From Lachnoclostridium sp. UBA1175 (lineage in GTDB: Bacteria; Bacillota; Clostridia; Lachnospirales; Lachnospiraceae), in NCBI GenBank assembly GCA_002311665.1, contig DBYX01000002.1, positions 110,782 through 174,781 on the forward strand: a stretch of DNA of 64,000 nucleotides, read 5' to 3'. A model generated the notes under the pieces. The model searched no databases. It was not told the origin of the DNA and was given only the letters and a program-made list of their open reading frames with translations. Within the stretch, counting starts at the first letter, position 1. Each line of letters begins with the position of its first letter. Made by a program: the position numbers and the translations under genes. Positions 1 to 8,265 of the stretch are shown here, one piece after another.

Positions 1-1179
1 CATCACACCCGCGACGCTCGAACAATCCGGCAAATGGTAAACCATCGAGTTGCCGTTCAATATGAAAGAAACATCCGACGGGTGCTCCACCCGCGTCTGC
101 CCGCTGTCCTCCGGCGTCCCGTAAGGGTCCTCGAGGGGCAGCGTCCCCGGCAGGATCCGGCCGCCCTCGATCGTGAACGTGATCATTCCCTGCAGGTCAG
201 TGCGGTAAATCTTCGCCCCGCTCTCCCGCAGCCGGTCGATACATTCCTTCGTCGGATGGCCGTAGTCATTCTCGCCCACGCTGATGACCGCGTACTCCGG
301 CCGCGCCGCCGCGAGAAGCTCCGCACTGTTCGAGTAGCGGCTGCCGTGGTGGTTGACGAGGAAAATGTCGAACTTCCCGACGGCGCCCTTCTTCACGAGC
401 GCCCTCTCCCTGGCTGCGCCGGAATCGCCCATAACAAGTATACTCACATTGTCAAGTGTCACGCGCAAAGCGAGCGATGTGTCCTCGCCGGTCTCACCCT
501 CGCCGTCGCTCTCCTGCGTCCCTTCCATACGGACAGGCACCGGCACGGACGACGCGAGCACGGTCACCGTGCATCCGTCCGCGGAAAATTCTCTGCCGTC
601 GTTAACGAGCTCCCAAGGGATCTCCTTCTTGCGGATCATCGCCGCGAAGGAGTTGTATGTCTTCGTGTCACCCTCGTATGCGGGTCCCCACACCCGATCG
701 ACGGTAAATGCGGACAGCGCGCCGACCAGTCCGCTGATGTGGTCGCTGTCGTAGTGCGTCGCCACGACAAGCTGCAATCTCCTGATTCCCAGACTCTTGA
801 GGAATCCGACGACGTACGACGAGGTCGCTGCGTCACCGCCGTCGATCAGCACGGCGGTCGTCCCGGAGCAGAACAGCGCGCTGCTCCCCTCCCCGACGTC
901 CAGAACATACACCGAGGTATCCAGCCGCGGGTTGACCGCGCCGGAGTTGTCGCTGCCGCCCGGCGTCAGAGTCGCGCTTCCGGTCGGGGGGATACTTTCG
1001 GTCGGTGCCGCGCCATCGGTCGGAGTAACAGAATCCGTCAGCGTCACCGCAGGCGTCGGCGTAACCGTGCCCGGTTTATTATCTTCAAACAAACCGAGCC
1101 CGAATATAAGCAACAGTCCTGCCAGTACCAACGCCGACAAGACCGTCGCAATCCATACATGTGTGCGTCTTTCTTTCAT
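1..1179 (-). CDS. ComEC/Rec2-like MBL-fold metallohydrolase, membrane-anchored (3' end cut by window edge)
   Basis: 393 codons are visible and no stop is reached, so the C-terminus lies outside the window. The ATG at 1179 is followed by a membrane anchor at about residues 9-30 and then a Thr/Pro-rich spacer to about residue 85. A metallo-beta-lactamase domain follows, with the metal motif THYDSDH at about 141-147. Later come VNHHGSRYSNS and a GENDYGHP stretch, both typical of the hydrolase domain of the ComEC/Rec2 family. None of the ComEC channel helices are present, so this is a stand-alone relative and not the DNA-uptake channel itself. The last visible residues, MVYHLPDCSSV, look like the start of the Cys/His appendage often found on such proteins. 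An extracytoplasmic nuclease or phosphodiesterase role is inferred. It lies 15 nt after the C39-like gene, so it is probably the last gene of the dnaE-pfkA unit. Confidence 0.85.
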   Translation of the reverse strand, partial: MKERRTHVWIATVLSALVLAGLLLIFGLGLFEDNKPGTVTPTPAVTLTDSVTPTDGAAPTESIPPTGSATLTPGGSDNSGAVNPRLDTSVYVLDVGEGSSALFCSGTTAVLIDGGDAATSSYVVGFLKSLGIRRLQLVVATHYDSDHISGLVGALSAFTVDRVWGPAYEGDTKTYNSFAAMIRKKEIPWELVNDGREFSADGCTVTVLASSVPVPVRMEGTQESDGEGETGEDTSLALRVTLDNVSILVMGDSGAARERALVKKGAVGKFDIFLVNHHGSRYSNSAELLAAARPEYAVISVGENDYGHPTKECIDRLRESGAKIYRTDLQGMITFTIEGGRILPGTLPLEDPYGTPEDSGQTRVEHPSDVSFILNGNSMVYHLPDCSSVAGVM

Positions 1180-1194
1180 AACGATCACTCGCGC

Positions 1195-1716
1195 TTACTT
1201 AAGCACATACCCCACGATCAGACAATGCTTCTTCACAACCTCGCGGAGCGACTTGCATACCCTGGGCTCGGAGACGTTGCTCCAGCGGTTGTGGACGAGG
1301 TACGTGCCGTCCTCCTGCTTAACGCAGAACACAAAATGTCCCCCGCTGAAGACCGGCCGCTTCGTCCAGTAGGCGATCACGCAGCTCTCGGCTGCCTCCA
1401 GCTTCCTGAACGAGAGCGTCATCTTGTTTTTCACGCCGAAATGGCGCAGGCTGTAGCCCATACTGAACGGGAACGTGCCGAACACGGCGCCGATCGGTGC
1501 CGCCGCCAGCTCGAGGTACCGGATGATCTTCGGGAGATCGGGCTCCAGCCCCTTGTACCGCATCGCGTTGTACAGAGCGAGCGCGCCGCAGCCGACATCG
1601 CCGACGGTGCGGAGACCGTATTTCATGTCGTTCAGCACGCCGATGCTCTGCCCGCTCAGGTAAGGCGCCGGCAGTTCCACGGTTTTGTTTTTCTTGTAGT
1701 GTGACGGAAAAAACAT
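1195..1716 (-). CDS. C39-like / papain-fold cysteine peptidase family protein
   Basis: 173 aa. The ATG at 1716 overlaps the pfkA stop in a TAATG junction, which suggests translational coupling. A longer reading from 1746 would overlap pfkA by 31 bases and is less likely. The order of motifs fits a papain-like fold: a candidate catalytic Cys in GDVGCGALALYNAM, then SGGHFVFCV with a His, then VHNRWS, which could supply the Asn. Bacteriocin-leader C39 peptidases show this order, but here the domain stands alone with no ABC exporter attached and no clear signal peptide. Substrate and activity are unknown. The protein may be a housekeeping peptidase-like protein or an inactive relative. It is followed by the ComEC-like gene. 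Confidence 0.65.
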   Translation of the reverse strand: MFFPSHYKKNKTVELPAPYLSGQSIGVLNDMKYGLRTVGDVGCGALALYNAMRYKGLEPDLPKIIRYLELAAAPIGAVFGTFPFSMGYSLRHFGVKNKMTLSFRKLEAAESCVIAYWTKRPVFSGGHFVFCVKQEDGTYLVHNRWSNVSEPRVCKSLREVVKKHCLIVGYVLK

Positions 1717-2708
1717 TATCTGCACAGCTTTCTTGAAATATCCCACAAATAGGTGTCAATATCCTTCTTCATGGCGATCGCCTCCGCGAGATCCATGTCG
1801 GTGAACTCCCCTTTGAGGAAGCATACCGCGCGGTTCGAACCGCCGGCGAGAAGGATGTCCACGGCGTGCGCGCCCATCGCGGACGCGAACACGCGGTCAC
1901 GGCAGGTCGGGCTGCCGCCTCGCTGAATGTAACCGATGATCGTCGCGCGGGTCTCGAGACCGGTAGCCGCCTCGATACGCTTGGCCATACCGTTCGAGTC
2001 GCCGACGCCCTCCGCGTTGATGATGATATGCAGCTTCTTGCCGAGCTTCTTGCGAAGCGCGATGCGGTCGATGATCGCCTGCTCCTCGTAGTCGTAACGC
2101 TCGGGGATCAGGATTTCCTCGGCGCCGTTCGCGATACCGCACCACATTGCGATGTGGCCGGCCTTGCGGCCCATAACCTCGATGATGCTGCATCGCTCGT
2201 GCGAAGCGGAGGTATCGCGGACGCGGTCGATCGCGTCCATAGCCGTATTTAACGCGGTATCGAAACCGATCGTGTAGTCGGAACTCGCGACGTCAAGGTC
2301 GATGGTTCCGGGGATCGCGATGACGTTGATGCCGTGCTTGGAGATCTCCAGCGCACCGCGGTACGAGCCGTCGCCTCCGATCACCACGAGAGCATCGATG
2401 CCGTTCTTGCGGCACACGTAAGCCGCCTTCTCCGGTCCCTCCGGGCGAAGCATCTCGGGGCAGCGCGCCGTGTAGAGGATCGTACCTCCCTTCTGGATGA
2501 TATCCGCCACACTGCGGGTCTCCATATCGACAAAATCCTCCTCGAGCAGTCCCGAGTATCCGCGGCGGATACCCTTCACCTTCATACCCGCGTGCACGGC
2601 GGTACGGACAACCGCACGCACGGCAGCGTTCATACCGGGCGCATCGCCGCCGCTGGTCAACACGCCGATCGTCATAACGTCTTCCTTCTTACCCTTAAAC
2701 AGACCCAT
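1716..2708 (-). CDS. pfkA: ATP-dependent 6-phosphofructokinase
   Basis: 330 aa, slightly longer than the roughly 320 aa usual for bacterial PfkA because of an 11-residue N-terminal extension before MTIGVLTSGGDAPGMN. The ATG at 2708 has GGAGG eight bases upstream. The phosphate-binding motif GGDGSYRG has Gly where PPi-dependent enzymes carry Asp, and the active-site motif is PGTIDLD where most enzymes have PGTIDND. SHERCSIIEVMGRKAGH matches the fructose-6-phosphate region. It phosphorylates fructose-6-phosphate to fructose-1,6-bisphosphate in glycolysis. The gene begins 35 nt after dnaE; dnaE-pfkA proximity is common in Firmicutes. It is probably co-transcribed with dnaE and with the two genes that follow. 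Confidence 0.96.
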   Translation of the reverse strand: MGLFKGKKEDVMTIGVLTSGGDAPGMNAAVRAVVRTAVHAGMKVKGIRRGYSGLLEEDFVDMETRSVADIIQKGGTILYTARCPEMLRPEGPEKAAYVCRKNGIDALVVIGGDGSYRGALEISKHGINVIAIPGTIDLDVASSDYTIGFDTALNTAMDAIDRVRDTSASHERCSIIEVMGRKAGHIAMWCGIANGAEEILIPERYDYEEQAIIDRIALRKKLGKKLHIIINAEGVGDSNGMAKRIEAATGLETRATIIGYIQRGGSPTCRDRVFASAMGAHAVDILLAGGSNRAVCFLKGEFTDMDLAEAIAMKKDIDTYLWDISRKLCR

Positions 2709-2743
2709 ACCATTTGCCTCCGATCATTTTTCGTAATATTGCG

Positions 2744-5700
2744 CTAGTTTCTGCTGTATCGGTCAAAAGCGTTCCTGTACGTGAACGCGATCCGGTCCTC
2801 CCCGTATTCCTTCCGAAGCTTCTCGAGCGTGCCGTCCTCAGGGTCGATCATCACCCCGCGCGGCAGGTTCCGCACCTGCTTCTCCGCGACGCACACCGCC
2901 GACACCGGCACATTGCCGTCGCTTCCGGACACCAGGTCCGTCAGATGCTCGATGTCCGCCTCGCACTCCGCGACATCCGCATAGCGAACCCACAGCTTGC
3001 GCGGTACTTCGGAAAATGAGCACATTCTCGAGAAGATCAGTTTCGCCGGCTTGTCCTCCTCGACGCTCGCGCGCCCCTGCAGGAAGATCTTGCTGTCCGG
3101 GACGAATCTTGCGCGGTTCTTCTCGTAATCCTTCGGGAACACGAGCACCTCCGCGGTTCCCACCAGGTCCTCGATCGTGAGGAACGCCATGATGGAGTTG
3201 TTTCTCGTCGTCTTCGTCGTGATGCCTGCGAGAAGTCCGCCGATCACGTACGTCTCCCCGTCCTTCACGTTCGGGAGGCCGGTCTCCTCGTCGAGGTTGA
3301 AATCGATCGACTGTGCGGTCACCTGCTTCTGCAGGAGGTCGTAGTCCGCCTCCAGCGGATGACCGCTCACGTAGATCCCGAGCACTTCCTTCTCGAAGTT
3401 CAGGATCTCCTCTTTCGTGAACTCACCGCAGTCCGGGAACGACTCCGTCGGCTTCTCCTCGGGGTTCATAAAATCGAAGAGTGACATTTGCCCGGTCATC
3501 TGTTTCTTGCGGTCGGCCGCCGTGTCGTCGACGATCGCCGCGTACGCCTGCATCATCTGCTTGCGCGTGCCCGGCAGGCTGTCGAACGCGCCCGCCTTGA
3601 TGAAATTTTCGATGGAGCGCTTGTTCGCCTCGCGCCCGTTCATCCTCGTGATGAAATCCGTGAGGGACGTGAACGGACCGTTGCTCTCCCGCTCGTTCAC
3701 GATGGCGTCGATCACCTGTGTGCCGAGTCCTCGGATCGCCGAGAGGCCGTAGCGGATCGCCTTCTTGCCTTCCGCCGTATGTCCGACGCTGAACGCCGCG
3801 ATGCCCTCGTTGATGTCGGGAGGCAGCAGCGGGATCCCCATCGGGCGAAGGTTCGCGATGTAGCCGGAAACCTTGTCGCCGTTGTCGATGACGGACGTCA
3901 TAAGGGCCGCCATAAACTCTGCGGGGTAATACTTCTTCAGGTACGCCGTGCGGTATGCCACGACCGCGTAGCAGGCGGCGTGGGATTTGTTGAACGCGTA
4001 GCTCGCGAAGTCGGTCATCTCGTCGAAGATCCGGTTCGCGACCGCCTCGGGAATTCCGTTGGCGACGCAGCCCGGCACGTTGGCCTCGGGGTTGCCGTAG
4101 ACGAAGTTCCGGCGCTCCTTGGCCATAACCTCCGCCTTCTTCTTGCTCATCGCGCGTCGTACGAGGTCGCTTCGTCCGAAGCTGTAACCCGCAAGGTCGC
4201 GCACGATCTGCATAACCTGCTCCTGGTACACGATACAGCCGTATGTGGATTCCAGGATCGGCCGCAGCTGCTCACAGTCGTAGGTGATGTGCTCCTGGTC
4301 GTCCTTGCCCGCGATGTACTTCGGGATGAAGTCCATCGGGCCCGGGCGGTACAGGCTGATTCCGGCGATGACATCCTCGAGGCACCGCGGCTTCAGTTCC
4401 TTCATGAACGCCTTCATACCGGCGCTTTCCAGCTGGAATATACCCTCCGTCTTGCCCGAGGAAAGCAGCTCGTACACCGCGGGGTCGTCGTAGGTAAGTT
4501 TCTCGATCGAAAAATCCGGTTTCTCCTCGCGGACCATATCCTCCGCATCCTTGATGACCGTGAGCGTCCGCAGTCCCAGGAAATCCATCTTGAGGAGTCC
4601 GAGTTCCTCGAGCGTCGTCATCGTGTACTGCGTCGTGATGGTACCGTCCGCCGAGCGTGAAAGCGGCACGAGATCGTCGGCCGGTGCCGGTGCGATGACC
4701 ACGCCCGCGGCGTGCATCGACGTGTGGCGCGGCAGACCTTCCAGTCGCTTCGCGTAGTCGATCAGCTTCGCGATCTCGGGATCCTCGGAGACGAGGGTCG
4801 ACAGCTCGCGGCTGACATCGAGCGCCTTCTGAATGCTCATCCCGAGCTCCATCGGCACCATCTTCGCGACGGCGTCAACGCGCGCATACGGAAGATCCAT
4901 CGCACGCCCGACATCGCGGATGACACCGCGCGCCTGCAGCGTACCGAACGTCACGATCTGCACCACATGGTCCGCGCCGTAGCGCTTCACCACATAGTCG
5001 ATCACCTCCTGCCGTCTCTCGTAGCAGAAGTCCACATCGATATCGGGCATCGTCTGCCGCTCCGGGTTCAGGAAACGCTCGAAGATGAGCGAGTACCGGA
5101 TCGGATCGATGTCCGTGATCTTCAGAGAGTAAGCGACGATACTTCCGGCGCCGCTGCCACGGCCCGGTCCGACCGGAATGTCGTGCTCCTTCGCGTAGCG
5201 GATGAAATCCCACACGATCAGGAAGTAGTCGACAAATCCCATCGTACGGATCGTCGTGAGCTCGTACATCAGGCGCTCCTCGTGGTCCGCATAGTTGTCC
5301 GGATAGCGCTCCTTCAGGCCCTCGCGGCACAGCTTCTCCAGATAATCGTATGCCGTGTAGCCCTCCGGCACCTCGAACACGGGCAGCTTGTAGTTGCCGA
5401 ACTCGATTTCCACATTGCAGCGGTCCGAGATCTTCTTCGTGTTCTCGAGCGCCTCCGGCGCGTACGGGAACAGCGAGGCCATCTCCTCCGCCGACTTCAT
5501 ATAGTACTGACCGCCGTCGTAACGCATGCGGTCCTCATCCTGCACCTTCGCCTGCGTCTGGATACACAGCAGCACATCGTGCGCCTCCCAGTCCTCGGCC
5601 TTCACGTAGTGGATATCGTTTGTGCACACGAGCGGTATCCCGGTCTCCCGGTTCATGCGTAGAAGCGCCTGGTTGACCAGTTTCTGGTCCGGAATGCCGT

Positions 5701-6232
5701 GGTCCTGCAGCTCGAGGAAGAAGTTGCCCTCTCCGAAGATATCGCGCATCTTCTTCGCGCACGAGACCGCGTCCTCGTACAGTCCCATCCGGATGAACGA
5801 GGGCACCTCGCCCGCGAGGCACGCCGACAGCGCGATCAGGCCCTCGTGGTACTGCGACAGAAGCTCATAGTCCACGCGGGGTTTATAGTAAAAGCCCTCC
5901 ACAAATCCTTTGGAGACGATCTTCATCAGATTGCGGTAGCCGGTGTCATTTTCCGCAAGAAGAACCAGATGGTAGTACCGCTTGTCGTTGACCGTTCCGG
6001 TCTTGTCAAACCGCGACCCCTGCGCGACATACACCTCGCAGCCGATCACCGGCTTGATCCCCTCCGCCTTGCATGCGCGATAGAAATCAATGACCCCGTA
6101 CATAACGCCGTGGTCCGTGATCGCGAGCGCGTCCATGCCGAGCTCTTTCGCGCGGTGAACCATCTCTTTGATCTTGCCCGAGCCGTCCAAAAGACTGTAC
6201 TCGGTATGCACATGCAGATGCGTAAAATCCAT
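2744..6232 (-). CDS. dnaE: DNA polymerase III subunit alpha (DnaE type)
   Basis: 1162 aa, the usual length for DnaE. The ATG at 6232 follows AAAGGGG and starts MDFTHLHVHTEYSLLDG, the PHP domain with its metal-binding His cluster. The palm carries the catalytic Asp pair in MPDIDVDF, preceded by PVGPGRGSGAGS. Further along are the fingers, the LPRHTSMHAAG motif, a helix-hairpin-helix region and a C-terminal OB-fold (from about IGGLLAGITTKTTRNNS). In Firmicutes DnaE extends RNA primers before hand-off to PolC; no polC is in this window. A strong promoter lies at 6308-6336. An upstream in-frame extension beyond 6232 has no RBS and no conserved residues. Confidence 0.97.
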   Translation of the reverse strand: MDFTHLHVHTEYSLLDGSGKIKEMVHRAKELGMDALAITDHGVMYGVIDFYRACKAEGIKPVIGCEVYVAQGSRFDKTGTVNDKRYYHLVLLAENDTGYRNLMKIVSKGFVEGFYYKPRVDYELLSQYHEGLIALSACLAGEVPSFIRMGLYEDAVSCAKKMRDIFGEGNFFLELQDHGIPDQKLVNQALLRMNRETGIPLVCTNDIHYVKAEDWEAHDVLLCIQTQAKVQDEDRMRYDGGQYYMKSAEEMASLFPYAPEALENTKKISDRCNVEIEFGNYKLPVFEVPEGYTAYDYLEKLCREGLKERYPDNYADHEERLMYELTTIRTMGFVDYFLIVWDFIRYAKEHDIPVGPGRGSGAGSIVAYSLKITDIDPIRYSLIFERFLNPERQTMPDIDVDFCYERRQEVIDYVVKRYGADHVVQIVTFGTLQARGVIRDVGRAMDLPYARVDAVAKMVPMELGMSIQKALDVSRELSTLVSEDPEIAKLIDYAKRLEGLPRHTSMHAAGVVIAPAPADDLVPLSRSADGTITTQYTMTTLEELGLLKMDFLGLRTLTVIKDAEDMVREEKPDFSIEKLTYDDPAVYELLSSGKTEGIFQLESAGMKAFMKELKPRCLEDVIAGISLYRPGPMDFIPKYIAGKDDQEHITYDCEQLRPILESTYGCIVYQEQVMQIVRDLAGYSFGRSDLVRRAMSKKKAEVMAKERRNFVYGNPEANVPGCVANGIPEAVANRIFDEMTDFASYAFNKSHAACYAVVAYRTAYLKKYYPAEFMAALMTSVIDNGDKVSGYIANLRPMGIPLLPPDINEGIAAFSVGHTAEGKKAIRYGLSAIRGLGTQVIDAIVNERESNGPFTSLTDFITRMNGREANKRSIENFIKAGAFDSLPGTRKQMMQAYAAIVDDTAADRKKQMTGQMSLFDFMNPEEKPTESFPDCGEFTKEEILNFEKEVLGIYVSGHPLEADYDLLQKQVTAQSIDFNLDEETGLPNVKDGETYVIGGLLAGITTKTTRNNSIMAFLTIEDLVGTAEVLVFPKDYEKNRARFVPDSKIFLQGRASVEEDKPAKLIFSRMCSFSEVPRKLWVRYADVAECEADIEHLTDLVSGSDGNVPVSAVCVAEKQVRNLPRGVMIDPEDGTLEKLRKEYGEDRIAFTYRNAFDRYSRN

Positions 6233-6542
6233 GGGTACCCCTTTCCGGGAATGCTTCAAACTACAGGAGAACGAACCGCTCGTCCTTTTCGCGATTCGTC
6301 GCCGTTTATTATAGCATTTTTCGCACTCCAATTCAATAATCAGTATGGCAAATCGGCCGGATATCCGAAAGTCAAAACGGGCCGGCACAGACGGCTTCGG
6401 TGACGTGTTTCTCCTTGGAAACACATCGCCGGAACCGTTCGCCGACCCGCTGTCATTCTCTCTGAAAATGCCCTCTGCATGCGCTGCTGCAACCCCGCCG
6501 TCAGGCTTCACCGACCTCTTTCGGTACTCGCGGTCCCCGCCT
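6233..6542. other. 310-nt intergenic region upstream of dnaE
   Basis: Besides the dnaE promoter, this gap holds an imperfect hairpin at 6398-6430 with arms GTGTTTC and GAAACAC around a six-base loop, extended by a partly paired lower stem. It lacks a clear T-run, so it may be a weak terminator for the 6543-7088 gene. No further gene is supported. Confidence 0.5.
6308..6336 (-). promoter_or_regulatory. Sigma-A promoter of the dnaE operon
   Basis: Read on the minus strand, a -35 box TTGAAT (6336-6331) and a perfect -10 box TATAAT (6313-6308) are separated by exactly 17 nt. Transcription would start near 6301, giving a leader of about 70 nt before the dnaE start codon. Confidence 0.8.
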
Positions 6543-7088
6543 TCAGTCCTCGCCGACCAGCTTGACCGTGCGGTACGTATGCCCCGTCGCGGGCAGGAAA
6601 CGCCCGATGACGTCGTCGGTGCGCATCTTAAGACTCGAGGTGCACACGCACGGATGGCACCCGATGTACTCGCCTGCAAGCACGTCCTCATCGATCAGCA
6701 GCTGCACCGCTTTGCCCGTGTCGTTCATCAGCCCCATGATGCTCACCGCACCCGGCTCAATGTCGAGGTACTTAAGCATATCCTCCGGGTCCGCGAAGGA
6801 AAGCCGCGCCGAGTTGATCTGCGAGGAGAGTTCCTTCGTCTTGAACTTCTTGTCGCCCGGCATCATCAGAAGATAAAACTGCGTCTTCTGCCGGTTGCAC
6901 AGAAACAGATTCTTGCAGATGATAACCCCGAGTACCGCGTCGATCGCGTTGCATGCCTCCATATTGTCGGCGCGCTCGTGGTCCGTGCGGAAGTACGGGA
7001 TCCCGAGATTGTCCAGATAATCGTATGTGCGCACCTCGCGGGGCAGACGCCCCTCGATGCTCTCCGGTCTTCCGTTGTAAAGTTCCAT
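6543..7088 (-). CDS. YbaK/ProX-type prolyl-tRNA synthetase-associated domain protein
   Basis: 181 aa. The ATG at 7088 has AAAGGAG upstream. The whole protein is one YbaK/aminoacyl-tRNA-deacylase fold. It shows the stretch VIICKNLFLCNR followed by FYLLMMPGDKKFKTKEL, with the conserved Lys residues, then ARLSFADPEDML, PGAVSIMGLMND and a C-terminal IGCHPCVCTSSLKM. This pattern is typical of the free-standing prolyl-tRNA synthetase-associated (ProXp-like, PrdX-like) group, which hydrolyses mis-charged Ala-tRNA(Pro) or Cys-tRNA(Pro). Which tRNA is edited cannot be told from sequence. It starts 12 nt after the AEC transporter gene and is probably co-transcribed with it. Confidence 0.88.
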   Translation of the reverse strand: MELYNGRPESIEGRLPREVRTYDYLDNLGIPYFRTDHERADNMEACNAIDAVLGVIICKNLFLCNRQKTQFYLLMMPGDKKFKTKELSSQINSARLSFADPEDMLKYLDIEPGAVSIMGLMNDTGKAVQLLIDEDVLAGEYIGCHPCVCTSSLKMRTDDVIGRFLPATGHTYRTVKLVGED

Positions 7089-7100
7089 AGTGCTCCTTTC

Positions 7101-8054
7101 TCAAAGCAACAGCGCGGAAAATGCGAACACCAGCGCGGTGATCGTCACCATCGACACCGCCGTCGTCACAGCGATCGCGGATGTCAGTATGCTCGTGTCC
7201 TCCCCGATCTTCTCCGCCTGGATCATCGGCAGGTTGCCGACCGGCACCGCTGCCATCAGCCCAATCGCAAGTGTCGCCGCCGGGTCGAACGAAAGCGCGT
7301 TCATCGCAAACATAACCAGCGTGGGCAGTAAGATCATACGGAGCACGATATACACCCATATCCTCGCATTTTTAATATGCTTTGCAAAATCCGAGCGCGC
7401 GATGTTGATGCCGAGCAGCGCCATCGACAGGAAGACGGTGGCGTTGCCGATGTAACTCACGGTGTTTCCGAGGATCGGCGGCAACTTCAGATCGAGCCAG
7501 AATACCGCAAGGCTCACCAGAGCCATCACCGTGCCCGGGTTGATGATGTTTCGCAGCGTCGCCGCGAAGCCCCGCTTCGGCGCGTCCTCACCCTCGCGCC
7601 CGTTGCCGAGGATCGCCATACCGTGCGTATAGAACAGCAGACTGTAGAACACGTTGACGACGATCACGTACAGGATCGAGTTGGCCGGGAGCACCGCTCT
7701 GGCGACCGGGATCCCGAGAAACCCGGTGTTCGTGTACACGGTCATCAGGTTGTAAAAACGCCTGTTCTCCGGCTCCGAGCGCAGGATATGCGGCATCAGG
7801 AAGCCGAGTGCCACCAGCAGCACATACAGTCCCGCGCCGAGCGCCGCCGCGACCAGCAGGTCATGGTGCGTCGCCGTGAGATCGCCGTCGAGCATCGAGG
7901 CGAGGATCAACGCCGGGTTGCAGATGTCCACGACGATGGCGGACAGTTTCTTTGATGTCAGATTGTCGGCGATGCCGCGCTTGTGCATATAAACGCCGAT
8001 CGCGACAAGAATGCAGATGACGCCCATCTGCTGTAAAATAATTCCCAGACTCAT
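7101..8054 (-). CDS. AEC-family transporter (auxin efflux carrier-like permease)
   Basis: 317 aa. The ATG at 8054 is preceded by GGGAG at eight bases; a TTG ten codons upstream lacks a site. About ten hydrophobic helices fill the protein, split by a hydrophilic loop near the middle (HGMAILGNGREGEDAPKRG), the usual AEC layout. Family-typical stretches include ICNPALILASML in helix 2 and YTNTGFLGIPVARAVLP. Members export or exchange small organic acids such as malate, malonate or amino-acid derivatives, but the substrate here cannot be predicted. A divergent promoter pair lies between this gene and the plus-strand secreted-protein gene at 8266. Confidence 0.85.
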   Translation of the reverse strand: MSLGIILQQMGVICILVAIGVYMHKRGIADNLTSKKLSAIVVDICNPALILASMLDGDLTATHHDLLVAAALGAGLYVLLVALGFLMPHILRSEPENRRFYNLMTVYTNTGFLGIPVARAVLPANSILYVIVVNVFYSLLFYTHGMAILGNGREGEDAPKRGFAATLRNIINPGTVMALVSLAVFWLDLKLPPILGNTVSYIGNATVFLSMALLGINIARSDFAKHIKNARIWVYIVLRMILLPTLVMFAMNALSFDPAATLAIGLMAAVPVGNLPMIQAEKIGEDTSILTSAIAVTTAVSMVTITALVFAFSALLL

Positions 8055-8126
8055 TGGATACACTCCCGGGTTTCCATACGCCAAAGCCGTGTGAACGGCT
8101 TCTCTTACATTTTCCCAAACGCCACT

Positions 8127-8155
8127 ATGATATCACATCCGCCGTGCGTTGAAAA
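8127..8155 (-). promoter_or_regulatory. Promoter of the AEC transporter gene
   Basis: On the minus strand TTTTCA (8155-8150) and TATCAT (8132-8127) are spaced by 17 nt, a good sigma-A match about 70 nt upstream of the AEC start codon. Confidence 0.6.
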
Positions 8156-8177
8156 GGGGTTTTCGCGGCCGCCCTTC

Positions 8178-8206
8178 TTGCTTTTGCGGCGGCTTTCTGC
8201 TATCAT
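8178..8206 (+). promoter_or_regulatory. Promoter of the secreted surface-protein gene
   Basis: TTGCTT at 8178-8183 and TATCAT at 8201-8206 are separated by 17 nt. The -10 box matches the consensus at five of six bases. It fires away from the AEC promoter and gives a leader of about 55 nt. Confidence 0.6.
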
Positions 8207-8265
8207 AACTTCTTGTGGCGGCGGCACGCGAAATGCGGCGCCGTAACCGCCGACGGAGGTGTTAT

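Noticed and set aside
34..1704. Long open frame on the plus strand opposite the MBL and C39-like genes
   Set aside because: It has no RBS, an Arg/His/Val-rich composition and no family features. The minus strand has clear conserved motifs. Such antisense frames are expected from GC-rich third codon positions.
6233..6691. Extension of DnaE to a start at 6691
   Set aside because: The extra residues have no conservation and pass through the dnaE promoter and the end of the neighbouring gene. The ATG at 6232 has a proper RBS and matches the known PHP N-terminus.
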